A stretch of DNA of 12,457 bases from Armatimonadota bacterium (GTDB lineage: Bacteria > Armatimonadota > Armatimonadia > Armatimonadales > Armatimonadaceae): the NCBI GenBank assembly GCA_014380985.1, contig JACMIU010000595.1:1-12457 (forward strand), written 5' to 3'. Below the pieces are notes generated by a model, which was not told where the DNA came from, did no database searches, and saw only the letters and a program-made list of their open reading frames with translations. This document shows positions 1 through 6,108 of this stretch, in pieces. Position 1 is the first letter of the stretch. Each line of letters starts with the position of its first letter. The position numbers and the translations under genes are program-made.

Positions 1-186
1 ACCGACTATTGCGTCAAGGCGTCCGCCCTGGATGCGGTAGCGGCAGGGTTTGAAGCGGTCGCCGTGACCGACGCGATGGCGGGGGTCGAGGTGTCGCCGG
101 GCGATACGGAGGCGGCTCTCGCGGCAATGGGAGACGCGGGAGTACAAATCATTTCGTCGCCGGATCTGTTATCCGTGACGGAATAA
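1..186 (+). CDS. pncA: Nicotinamidase (isochorismatase-like hydrolase), C-terminal fragment
   Basis: The gene enters from the left edge; only the last 61 codons are visible. The fragment opens with TDYCVKASALDA, the nicotinamidase signature around the catalytic cysteine (fourth residue here). It continues with a VTDAMAGV segment and an alanine-rich helix, as in the C-terminal third of PncA proteins. Nicotinamidases deamidate nicotinamide to nicotinate in NAD salvage in the cytoplasm; that function comes from the family. The catalytic Asp, Lys and metal-binding His residues lie outside the window and cannot be checked. The gene converges on the metalloprotease gene and is followed at once by a hairpin. 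A related cysteine hydrolase of the same superfamily is possible, but the TDYCVK motif favours nicotinamidase. Confidence 0.85.
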   Translation, partial: TDYCVKASALDAVAAGFEAVAVTDAMAGVEVSPGDTEAALAAMGDAGVQIISSPDLLSVTE

Positions 187-193
187 CTTTCAC

Positions 194-222
194 CGGGGAA
201 ACGCGATATTCGCGTCTCCCCG
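194..222. terminator. Hairpin between convergent pncA and metalloprotease genes
   Basis: A 12-bp stem (CGGGGAAACGCG against CGCGTCTCCCCG, one A-C mismatch) closes a 5-nt ATATT loop. It starts 8 nt after the pncA stop and ends 10 nt before the convergent stop. TTT follows on the plus strand and only a weak T-run on the minus strand. Its position and strength suit a shared, bidirectional terminator, though the U-tract is poor. Confidence 0.6.
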
Positions 223-232
223 TTTCCTCATG

Positions 233-1099
233 CTATTTCGCGCCGCAGGTGATTTCGCCGCAATGCACAAGGGTATTGCCCCCCGTTTTCACCGAGCGTC
301 CGCCAATCACGGTCGGCGAGTAATACAAGAAGAACGTGGTGTTCAAGTCTCGCTGTGTGATAGTCGCCGGCGGGACGCTGGTGGTGTACATGATGTCGTT
401 CTCGTCGCCACTGTGGTCGCTGATGCCAATGGCGTGACCGAGTTCATGCGCGGTGGTATCCACCAACTCCGCTTCGCTTCGCCCGGTCTTCACCTGCACC
501 TTGGCGGTAGCCAGTTCGGCGCGTTGCAAGTCGTTGGCGTTCGGGAAGGTGTACGTCCAGTCCGTAATTCCAACTCCCGGAGGAGTATTGCCACTGAGAT
601 TCCGCAACTCATCCACGAAGTAGATGGAAACTTGCGCTTCTGCCCGGCTTCCGACGAAAACGAAGCGGAAATCGTTGTCGGTGTTTTGTTGCCAAGCGGC
701 GATGGCATTCTCGGTGATGCGTCTTGCCGCTCCCGAATCTAACGAATTACTGGCAGAACCGTCGCTGACATTATTGACGACTGGTTCAACGAAAACGCGA
801 ATGTTTTTGTTGTCTTTCCAGCGAAGGTAAACATCGGGGGTTGGCGGCACATAGTTCGGCTGGTAGTTTGCCGTCTCGGATCGCTCACGGGCGACGGTCG
901 CGACCGGAGTCGGGGTCGGCGCGGGAGTCGGGGTTGGTGTCGGGGTAACGGTTGGCGTCGGAGTCACAACCGGGGTGGAGGACACGGACGGGGTGCTATC
1001 GCCGCCGCAACCGCTCAGTAGAAGCGTTGTCGCAACAACGGCAGAAAAAAATCGCGCCGGAATCGGCAGTGGGAGAAATGGTTTTCGATACAGGAGCAT
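233..1099 (-). CDS. Matrixin-like zinc metalloprotease lipoprotein (M10-type metzincin)
   Basis: Predicted 288-aa secreted lipoprotein protease. Residues 1-30 form a signal peptide ending in a lipobox (LLSG before Cys31). A Thr-Pro repeat linker at about 44-67 probably spaces the catalytic domain from the membrane. The catalytic domain, about 88-262, has a zinc motif HELGHAIGISDH (218-229) and a downstream Met-turn candidate (DIMY, Met237). Ligands would be His218, His222 and His229, with Glu219 as catalytic base. The third His is at +11 instead of the standard +10. The pair Cys280/Cys285 may form a disulfide. I chose the ATG at 1099 because it follows AAGGA by 10 nt and starts a proper signal peptide; an upstream TTG at 1138 would add 13 polar residues. 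The substrate is unknown. It is transcribed separately from pilC, whose terminator lies upstream. Confidence 0.8.
   Translation of the reverse strand: MLLYRKPFLPLPIPARFFSAVVATTLLLSGCGGDSTPSVSSTPVVTPTPTVTPTPTPTPAPTPTPVATVARERSETANYQPNYVPPTPDVYLRWKDNKNIRVFVEPVVNNVSDGSASNSLDSGAARRITENAIAAWQQNTDNDFRFVFVGSRAEAQVSIYFVDELRNLSGNTPPGVGITDWTYTFPNANDLQRAELATAKVQVKTGRSEAELVDTTAHELGHAIGISDHSGDENDIMYTTSVPPATITQRDLNTTFFLYYSPTVIGGRSVKTGGNTLVHCGEITCGAK
893..970 (-). repeat. Thr-Pro coding repeat in the metalloprotease linker
   Basis: Imperfect 6-bp-period repeats (ACCCCGACTCC-like units on the minus strand) encode alternating Thr-Pro with some Val and Ala, residues 44-69 of the lipoprotein. Such tracts usually act as extended spacers and change in length by slippage. 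Confidence 0.7.
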
Positions 1100-1175
1100 A
1101 GAGAGTTTTTCCTTACGGTGGGAACCGAGAGTAAACAAGATAGGACGATACAGAGTAACACCTCGATTTTACCGC

Positions 1176-1208
1176 AAAAATGCCGGGTAGCAAGTTTGCT
1201 CCCGGCAT
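1176..1208 (-). terminator. Rho-independent terminator of the pilT-pilC operon
   Basis: Read on the minus strand, a stem of ATGCCGGG plus AGCA pairs with TGCT plus CCCGGCAT around a 4-nt loop, with one bulged base, followed directly by TTTTT (plus-strand A-run 1176-1180). It lies about 37 nt past the pilC stop and upstream of the metalloprotease gene, so it insulates the two units. Confidence 0.85.
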
Positions 1209-1244
1209 TCGTGAGAATATTTACACCTCGAACCGATAGAACGG

Positions 1245-2456
1245 TTAATTAATCGAGGATACCAATTTGAACATTGGGCCCATGATCGAGATAGCGATAA
1301 AGCCGACGATGACACCCATCATCACAATCAAAATCGGCTCGATAACACTGGTCAAGCCTTTGACTTGCGCGTCCACCTCTTTATCGTAAAAGTCGGAGAC
1401 TTTGGTCAGCATATCCGTGAGGCGTCCCGTCTCCTCCCCGATGTCAATCATGTGCGTCACCATTTGCGGGAACAAACCCGAAGCAGCAAGCGGGGTTGAG
1501 ATGCGTTGTCCGTCGCGCACGGCGGAACGCGCATCGTTAATCGCTTTCGTCAGCACGGCGTTTCCCGCGGTTTCGCCGATAATTTCCATTGCCCGCATCA
1601 TCGGTACACCGGCGGCAATCAGCACACCGAACGTGCGCGAAAAGCGTGAGACCGCCATTTTCAGAACCAGATCGCCGATAATCGGAATCTTAAGTTTTAC
1701 CATATCGAGTTGCATCCGCCCGTTCGGCGTTTTGTAATACTGCTTGAATCCGAAGAACGTTGTGATAGCAACGATAGGAATTATGTACCAACCGTAGTGA
1801 ACAATCCAGTCGGATATGGTGAACATGACTTGCGTGGTCATCGGAAGCGGGACACCGATGTCGGCGAAGATTTCCTTGAACGTTGGTAAAACGAACGCAA
1901 ACAACGCGAAAATCATTACCACGGAGAACATGAGAACAATAATCGGGTAAATCATCGCGGCAGTCACCTTCTGCTTGATTTCCATTTCCTTCTCAAGGAA
2001 TGTTGCGAGGCGATCCAGAATACTGTCGAGGATACCGCCGATTTCCGCCGCCCGAATCATGTTTACGTACAATCGGCTGAAACAAAGCGGGTGCTTGGCT
2101 AAGGCGTCGCCGAGGTTGGAACCGCCCTTGATGTCCTTACGCACCGCGTTGATGGCGTTTTTCAGCGGCATATCTTTGGTTTGCGCTTCGAGAATATCCA
2201 TACATTTGATGACCGGAACACCGGCGTCAATCATGGTAGCGAACTGCCGCGAGAACACGACCACGCTTAACAGTTTCGGCCCGCCGACCGATTGGTTGGG
2301 GTTGAAGTTCATCACGCTCTTACGTTCTTGAACGGAAAGAATGCTGTATTTCTGTTCGCGTAGTTTGCTTAAAACCTGTTGTTCGGTTTCCGCCTCGATG
2401 CTCGCCCGCACCTGACGCCCGACCGTATCAATCGCCTCGTAAGTAAATGTTGCCAT
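1245..2456 (-). CDS. pilC: Type IV pilus inner-membrane platform protein PilC (GspF family)
   Basis: A 403-aa protein of the usual PilC/GspF length. Two T2SSF repeats are visible: the first at about 66-189, opening with FSRQFATMIDAGVP (68-81), the second at about 269-391, opening with FSRTFGVLIAAGVPM (272-286). Each carries its helix motif (AAEIGGIL 136-143; DIGEETGRL 338-346). Membrane segments lie at about 168-191, 221-237 and 372-396. The N-terminus MATFTYEAID is typical of the family. PilC is the inner-membrane platform coupling the cytoplasmic motor ATPases to pilin polymerisation and depolymerisation. It lies 36 nt downstream of pilT on the same strand and is the last gene before a terminator. 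No strong Shine-Dalgarno is seen; translation may be aided by coupling to pilT. A type II secretion GspF is less likely beside pilT. Confidence 0.93.
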   Translation of the reverse strand: MATFTYEAIDTVGRQVRASIEAETEQQVLSKLREQKYSILSVQERKSVMNFNPNQSVGGPKLLSVVVFSRQFATMIDAGVPVIKCMDILEAQTKDMPLKNAINAVRKDIKGGSNLGDALAKHPLCFSRLYVNMIRAAEIGGILDSILDRLATFLEKEMEIKQKVTAAMIYPIIVLMFSVVMIFALFAFVLPTFKEIFADIGVPLPMTTQVMFTISDWIVHYGWYIIPIVAITTFFGFKQYYKTPNGRMQLDMVKLKIPIIGDLVLKMAVSRFSRTFGVLIAAGVPMMRAMEIIGETAGNAVLTKAINDARSAVRDGQRISTPLAASGLFPQMVTHMIDIGEETGRLTDMLTKVSDFYDKEVDAQVKGLTSVIEPILIVMMGVIVGFIAISIMGPMFKLVSSIN

Positions 2457-2492
2457 AATTTTTTATTCCACTCAAACGCGCTCTGATTCTGC

Positions 2493-3809
2493 CTATAACC
2501 CCTTCGACAATCGCAGGAAGTTGTCCCGGTCAATCGCACGGGTGATGGCTTCCTCGAACGAAATCATGCCCGCTTTTTGCATATCGGCGAGCACTTTATC
2601 CATCGGTTGCATCCCGTATTGCGCCCCGGTTTCGATGGAGGAGGTAATCTGGTACGATTTACCCTCGCGTATCAGGTTGCGAATCGCCGAGGTCGCCACC
2701 ATGATTTCAATAGCCGCGATGCGCCCCCCACCGAGCATCGGTAGCAATTGCTGTGCCACCACCGCTTCCAGCGAAGTAGATAACTGCACTTTAATCTGAT
2801 CCTGCTGGTCGGGCGGGAACACATCCACCACGCGGTCAATAGTGGACGGTGCACTTCGAGTGTGCAGGGTTCCGAAAACAAGGTGTCCGGTTTCCGCCAG
2901 CGTCAGCGCGGCAGCAATCGTTTCCTTGTCGCGCATTTCCCCTACCAGAATGACATCGGGATCTTCGCGCAAAACCGCCCGCATCGCGTTGTGAAAGCCT
3001 TCGGTGTCCTGCCCTATCTCGCGCTGGTTCACCATCGCCTTTTTGTGGTTATGCAGGTACTCGATGGGGTCTTCCATCGTCATGATATGAATCGCTTTTT
3101 CGCTGTTAATCACGTCAATCATGGAAGCAATCGTGGTAGATTTGCCGGAGCCGGTCGGGCCAGTCACCAGAATCAAGCCGGAGTGCTTGCGCGTCAGGTC
3201 TTTCAGAATGCTCGGCAAACGCAACTGGTCAATGGAAGGAATCGTTGCCGGAATCGCCCGCATGGCAAACCCAACATTGCCCTTTTGCCGATAGACATTG
3301 AAGCGGAACCGCCCGATATTAGCGACGCCGTAGGAAAAGTCCAGTTCTTTTGTGCGCTCAAACCGTTCTATCTGTTCGCTCGACAAAATGTCGTAAACGA
3401 TGCGCTGGGCTTCGCGTGGCGTTACCAGTTCCCATTTGCTGGGCGTGAGTTTGCCATCTATGCGAAACATCGGCGGCAGGTCAACGGTGATATGAATGTC
3501 GGACGCTTTCATTTGCTGAGATATACGTAGAATATCGTCAATATGGGTTTCCGATAAAGGAAGGGATCGAGTTTCCTCCATATCGTCAAGACCGAATGCC
3601 ACGGGCGAATTGGCACGGGCGGACGCATTCCCGGCGGGCATCGAAAGCGGTGCGTCGTCCAAAAGCCCGCGCAGAAGTTGCGCGTCGTCGGACGACATCG
3701 TGGAGGTCGGCGACACGGAACCGCCGAGACCGGAGACTTTGGGACGATTCGATCCACTGGTCGGCAGTAGGTCGAATTCGTCGTCGTTGATTAAGGAGGA
3801 CGGGTTCAT
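2493..3809 (-). CDS. pilT: Type IV pilus retraction ATPase PilT with N-terminal extension
   Basis: A 438-aa hexameric ATPase that powers pilus retraction at the inner membrane. The PilT core starts at about 84 and contains ASDIHI (102-107), Walker A GPTGSGKST (217-225), the acidic box MEDPIE (245-250), Walker B DPDVILVGEMRD (283-294), the His box TGHLVFGTLHT (307-317) and AIRNLIREGK (375-384), which marks PilT rather than PilB. The first 83 residues are low complexity (Ser, Pro, Asp) with a short amphipathic stretch DDAQLLRGLLDD (41-52) and are absent from usual PilT proteins. The ATG at 3809 is chosen because upstream in-frame sequence (to 3962) is Arg-rich and lacks coding character; there is no clear Shine-Dalgarno. 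It is the first gene of an operon with pilC and is divergent from the sigma factor gene. Confidence 0.93.
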   Translation of the reverse strand: MNPSSLINDDEFDLLPTSGSNRPKVSGLGGSVSPTSTMSSDDAQLLRGLLDDAPLSMPAGNASARANSPVAFGLDDMEETRSLPLSETHIDDILRISQQMKASDIHITVDLPPMFRIDGKLTPSKWELVTPREAQRIVYDILSSEQIERFERTKELDFSYGVANIGRFRFNVYRQKGNVGFAMRAIPATIPSIDQLRLPSILKDLTRKHSGLILVTGPTGSGKSTTIASMIDVINSEKAIHIMTMEDPIEYLHNHKKAMVNQREIGQDTEGFHNAMRAVLREDPDVILVGEMRDKETIAAALTLAETGHLVFGTLHTRSAPSTIDRVVDVFPPDQQDQIKVQLSTSLEAVVAQQLLPMLGGGRIAAIEIMVATSAIRNLIREGKSYQITSSIETGAQYGMQPMDKVLADMQKAGMISFEEAITRAIDRDNFLRLSKGL

Positions 3810-4135
3810 AGAAAAACTTTCGCGGAGGCGTGTTTGGTGACGCACACGGTCGTGCGATAAACGGACGTTTTTATTTTCGGCAAACCGGCGTGGTTCCTTC
3901 AGGGAACGCGGGCTTTTTCGCCCTGTGTTTAAACCTGTACGTAAAAGGAGTAGCACCGGCACATCCCGGTATTTTTGCAGGTTTTATGCCATTCCCCCAA
4001 AATACGGTGAAAATATTTTTTTTATTTCCGACAATAGGAACTACTCTGGCAAGGAAAATGCTTTTACCGATTGGTAACGGGTTGTCGCCGACGGTAGTAG
4101 GCAGACCCGACCGTTTTGAATTGATTGGTATACAC
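3810..4135. promoter_or_regulatory. Divergent intergenic region between pilT and the sigma-factor gene
   Basis: This 326-bp gap must hold the pilT-pilC promoter (-) and the sigma-gene promoter (+). The half nearer the sigma gene is AT-rich (A/T runs at about 3971-4026). The other half has two small adjacent stems: GTTCC/GGAAC at 3893-3907 and GGGC/GCCC at 3910-3923. Neither is followed by a T-run, so they are not terminators; they could structure the pilT leader. No hexamer pair close to -35/-10 consensus stands out. An in-frame reading continues upstream of the sigma start to 3830, but its composition (many Phe, Gly, Pro) does not look coding. Confidence 0.4.
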
Positions 4136-5542
4136 ATGATACGAACGCACACCGGACATTCGATTAGCACCGCAACGAGCGGCAAGCCAGACGCGCACAG
4201 CCAACTGTTGCACGATTACGTCGCTCTGCGTGACAACGGCGCGAAAACGCCGTGCGCCGCGCTGTCCGATTTGAAGGCGAAAATCGCGCACACCCATACA
4301 CCACTGGTAGAATCGGTGGCGCGTCGCTTCACCGGTTCCGGGGAGCCGTTCGAGGATTTGGTGCAGGAGGGTTTTCTGGGGCTTCTGTCGGCACTGGAAA
4401 ACTATGACCCGGAACGCACTGGAGCAAAAGAGTCGGCGGGAGCCGGGCGCAAAATCAAGTTCAGCACCTACGCGACGCACTTTGTCGCCGGGGCGATTCG
4501 GCATTTTCTGCGCGACCGGGGCAAAATCATCAAGGAACCGGCGTGGCTTCACGAAGTTTCGGCGAAGGTTTCGCGCACGGGCGACGCGCTCGCGGCGGAG
4601 TTCGGTCGCACTGCCACCAGTGCGGAAATCGCCCGCGTTCTCAACCTGACCGAGGAGTCGGTGGACGAAATCCTGACCACGCGCAACACGTTCCAAGTCG
4701 CGGCGTTCGGCACGGCGGGCGAGGATGGCGACGCGATGGCGGTTGGTTTGGTAGACCCGGAAAAGATTCGCTCCGATAAGCAAGTGACGCTGCGATTGCC
4801 GATTGAAGACCGCATTGTTTTGGAAAGTGCTATGCTCAAACTCAAGGAGTTAGAGCAAAAAGTGTTGTTCGAGTTTTTCTATCAAGACCATTCGCAAACC
4901 GAAATCGCTAAGAGCATTGGCATTTCCTGCAACTATGTGTCGCATATTTTGAAAAACGCCACCGGCAAACTCAAGCGGGTGCTCGGCGATGCCGAGGTGC
5001 GCGACCGTTCCCGCACCGCGTCACCGGGGGTGGGAACGATGACTTGCGCCTCGACCGGCTTGCTGTCGGCGGGTCATGCCGCATCGCGGTTCGGCGAAGC
5101 GTTGGCGCGGTCGGCGCGGGAATCGCGTTCGTGCGCCGTGCTTCATATTCATATCGGCGGGCTACCGGAGCGTGGGTTGCGCCGCGAAAAAATGCTTAGC
5201 CGGATCGGCGAAACCCTACACGGTGCGATTCGCAAGGTAGACATCGCCGGACGCGCCACATCCCCGAACGACTTTTTAGTGTTTTTGCCGCAACAGGGCG
5301 CGGAACAAGCGACCGGATCGGCGACAAAACTGGAAAACCTGCTTCTCGCGCTTGGCGCGGCGGAAGGCGAAACGCTTTGTGTGCGCGTCGGCGCGGCATC
5401 GTACCCCGATGCCGGGCGAACGATGAGCGAACTGGTGACAACGGCGCAGGGAATGACGCGCACCGCGTGGGCGAAGCACAAGGACGCGCCGCGCCGCAAG
5501 GAAACGATCACGGTTTCGGCGGTTCCATTAGCGGTCGGCTAA
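4136..5542 (+). CDS. Sigma-70 family factor fused to a degenerate GGDEF-like domain
   Basis: A 468-aa protein from the ATG at 4136. Region 2 spans about 54-130: FEDLVQEGFLGLLSALENYDP, then the DNA-melting segment FSTYATHFVAGAIRHFLRDRG. About 12 extra residues (Glu/Ala/Gly-rich, 93-106) sit between them. Region 3 is about 133-183 and region 4 about 221-283, with the helix-turn-helix HSQTEIAKSIGISCNYVSHI. There is no region 1.1, so this is an alternative sigma of the SigB/F/G/WhiG type. After a linker (284-331), residues 332-450 follow a GGDEF fold order: CAVLHIHI strand, LSRIGETLHGAIRKVDIAGR helix, SPNDFLVFLP at the active-site hairpin, CVRVGAASYPDAG, and a last helix ending TAWAKHKD. The metal Asp residues are His337 and His339 and the GGDEF loop reads SPNDF, so cyclase activity is not expected. 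The start is uncertain: ATG 4058 is in frame but poorly spaced from its AAGG. Divergent from pilT; convergent with rlmH. Confidence 0.88.
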   Translation: MIRTHTGHSISTATSGKPDAHSQLLHDYVALRDNGAKTPCAALSDLKAKIAHTHTPLVESVARRFTGSGEPFEDLVQEGFLGLLSALENYDPERTGAKESAGAGRKIKFSTYATHFVAGAIRHFLRDRGKIIKEPAWLHEVSAKVSRTGDALAAEFGRTATSAEIARVLNLTEESVDEILTTRNTFQVAAFGTAGEDGDAMAVGLVDPEKIRSDKQVTLRLPIEDRIVLESAMLKLKELEQKVLFEFFYQDHSQTEIAKSIGISCNYVSHILKNATGKLKRVLGDAEVRDRSRTASPGVGTMTCASTGLLSAGHAASRFGEALARSARESRSCAVLHIHIGGLPERGLRREKMLSRIGETLHGAIRKVDIAGRATSPNDFLVFLPQQGAEQATGSATKLENLLLALGAAEGETLCVRVGAASYPDAGRTMSELVTTAQGMTRTAWAKHKDAPRRKETITVSAVPLAVG

Positions 5543-5559
5543 CCGGGCATCGGTTCTGC

Positions 5560-6057
5560 TTATTTGTGGTACGCCTGTACGGCACTGATTTTCCCGGCGC
5601 GAAACAGTTGCTCCAGTAGCATTATGCGCATTTGTTGATGCGGGTACGTGAACGCGCCAAACGATAATAGCAGGTCGGCGCGTTCGCGTACCGCGTCCGC
5701 GAGTCCGAGCGACCCGCCAATCACAAACACGAAGTTGCTTGCCACACCTTCGGCGAGCAGGGTTTCGAGATGCGTGGCGAACGCAGGCGACGTGAAGATT
5801 TTGCCAGTTCCGTCCAGCGCGATAACGAAGTCGCGGGGGACGATTTTCGCTAAGATGCGCTCGGCTTCGCGGTCGCGCCCCGCTGTCTCCTGCGCCGGGG
5901 AAGCGTCGTCCGGCGTCGGTTCATCGCCCACTTCAACAATTTCGAGGCGCGTGGTGAACGCTTGCAACCGCTTGGCGTACTCCTCCTGCGCCGCCTTCCA
6001 GTAGGATTCGCGCAGTTTTCCGACCGCGATAATTTTAACCGCCGCTTTTCCCATCAT
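5560..6057 (-). CDS. rlmH: 23S rRNA (pseudouridine1915-N3)-methyltransferase RlmH
   Basis: A 165-aa SPOUT-fold methyltransferase of near-typical length. It methylates pseudouridine 1915 in helix 69 of 23S rRNA, using S-adenosylmethionine, on assembled ribosomes (family knowledge). Visible signatures are the N-terminal strand KIIAVGKLRE (9-18), FVIALDGTGK (77-86), the SAM-binding knot VIGGSLGL (112-119), LSFGAFTYPHQQMR (131-144), EQLFRA (149-154) and the C-terminal YHK. The end reads AVQAYHK where most members have a proline before YHK, a mild deviation. Two ATGs lie in tandem (6057 and 6054); either may be used. A TAGAAT hexamer ends 5 nt before the first ATG and no Shine-Dalgarno is present, which suggests a leaderless transcript. 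Convergent with the sigma gene (17-bp gap), divergent from dgt (51 bp). Confidence 0.93.
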   Translation of the reverse strand: MMGKAAVKIIAVGKLRESYWKAAQEEYAKRLQAFTTRLEIVEVGDEPTPDDASPAQETAGRDREAERILAKIVPRDFVIALDGTGKIFTSPAFATHLETLLAEGVASNFVFVIGGSLGLADAVRERADLLLSFGAFTYPHQQMRIMLLEQLFRAGKISAVQAYHK

Positions 6058-6062
6058 ACGCG

Positions 6063-6068
6063 ATTCTA
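6063..6068 (-). promoter_or_regulatory. Candidate -10 element of rlmH (leaderless)
   Basis: TAGAAT on the minus strand ends 5 nt before the first rlmH ATG, so transcription would start at or within one base of the start codon. No Shine-Dalgarno and no good -35 are visible. Confidence 0.4.
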
Positions 6069-6094
6069 CCCGCTTTTGTTTGCCCCGCGAATTG

Positions 6095-6103
6095 TGCTAT
6101 TAT
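6095..6103 (+). promoter_or_regulatory. Candidate extended -10 element of dgt (leaderless)
   Basis: TGCTATTAT is an extended -10 (TGN plus TATTAT). Its last base lies 6 nt before the A of the dgt ATG, so the predicted transcript starts at the start codon. A loose -35 (TTTGTT, around 6076-6081) is present. The 5 nt between hexamer and ATG are CCCCC, with no Shine-Dalgarno. Confidence 0.5.
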
Positions 6104-6108
6104 CCCCC

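Noticed and set aside
230..742. 170-codon open frame on the plus strand opposite the metalloprotease gene
   Set aside because: It lies fully antisense to a well-supported gene, has no recognisable domain and an Arg/His-rich composition typical of shadow frames in GC-rich DNA.
2862..3530. 222-codon plus-strand frame opposite pilT
   Set aside because: It mirrors the conserved Walker region of pilT; no independent motif or ribosome binding site.
3893..3923. Two adjacent stems considered as a terminator or riboswitch
   Set aside because: No T-run follows on either strand, and I could not match the sequence to GEMM (c-di-GMP) or another riboswitch consensus.
3830..4135. In-frame extension of the sigma protein by 102 codons
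   Set aside because: Its content does not resemble sigma region 1, includes an AT-rich stretch, and would occupy the whole divergent promoter region.
5541..5555. AACCG-GGCAT-CGGTT hairpin at the sigma/rlmH convergence
   Set aside because: Only 5 bp with no U-tract; it may help termination but is too weak to annotate.
5962..6108. N-terminal extension of dGTPase upstream of 6109
   Set aside because: It overlaps rlmH on the other strand, lacks family homology, and the extended -10 lies just before ATG 6109.
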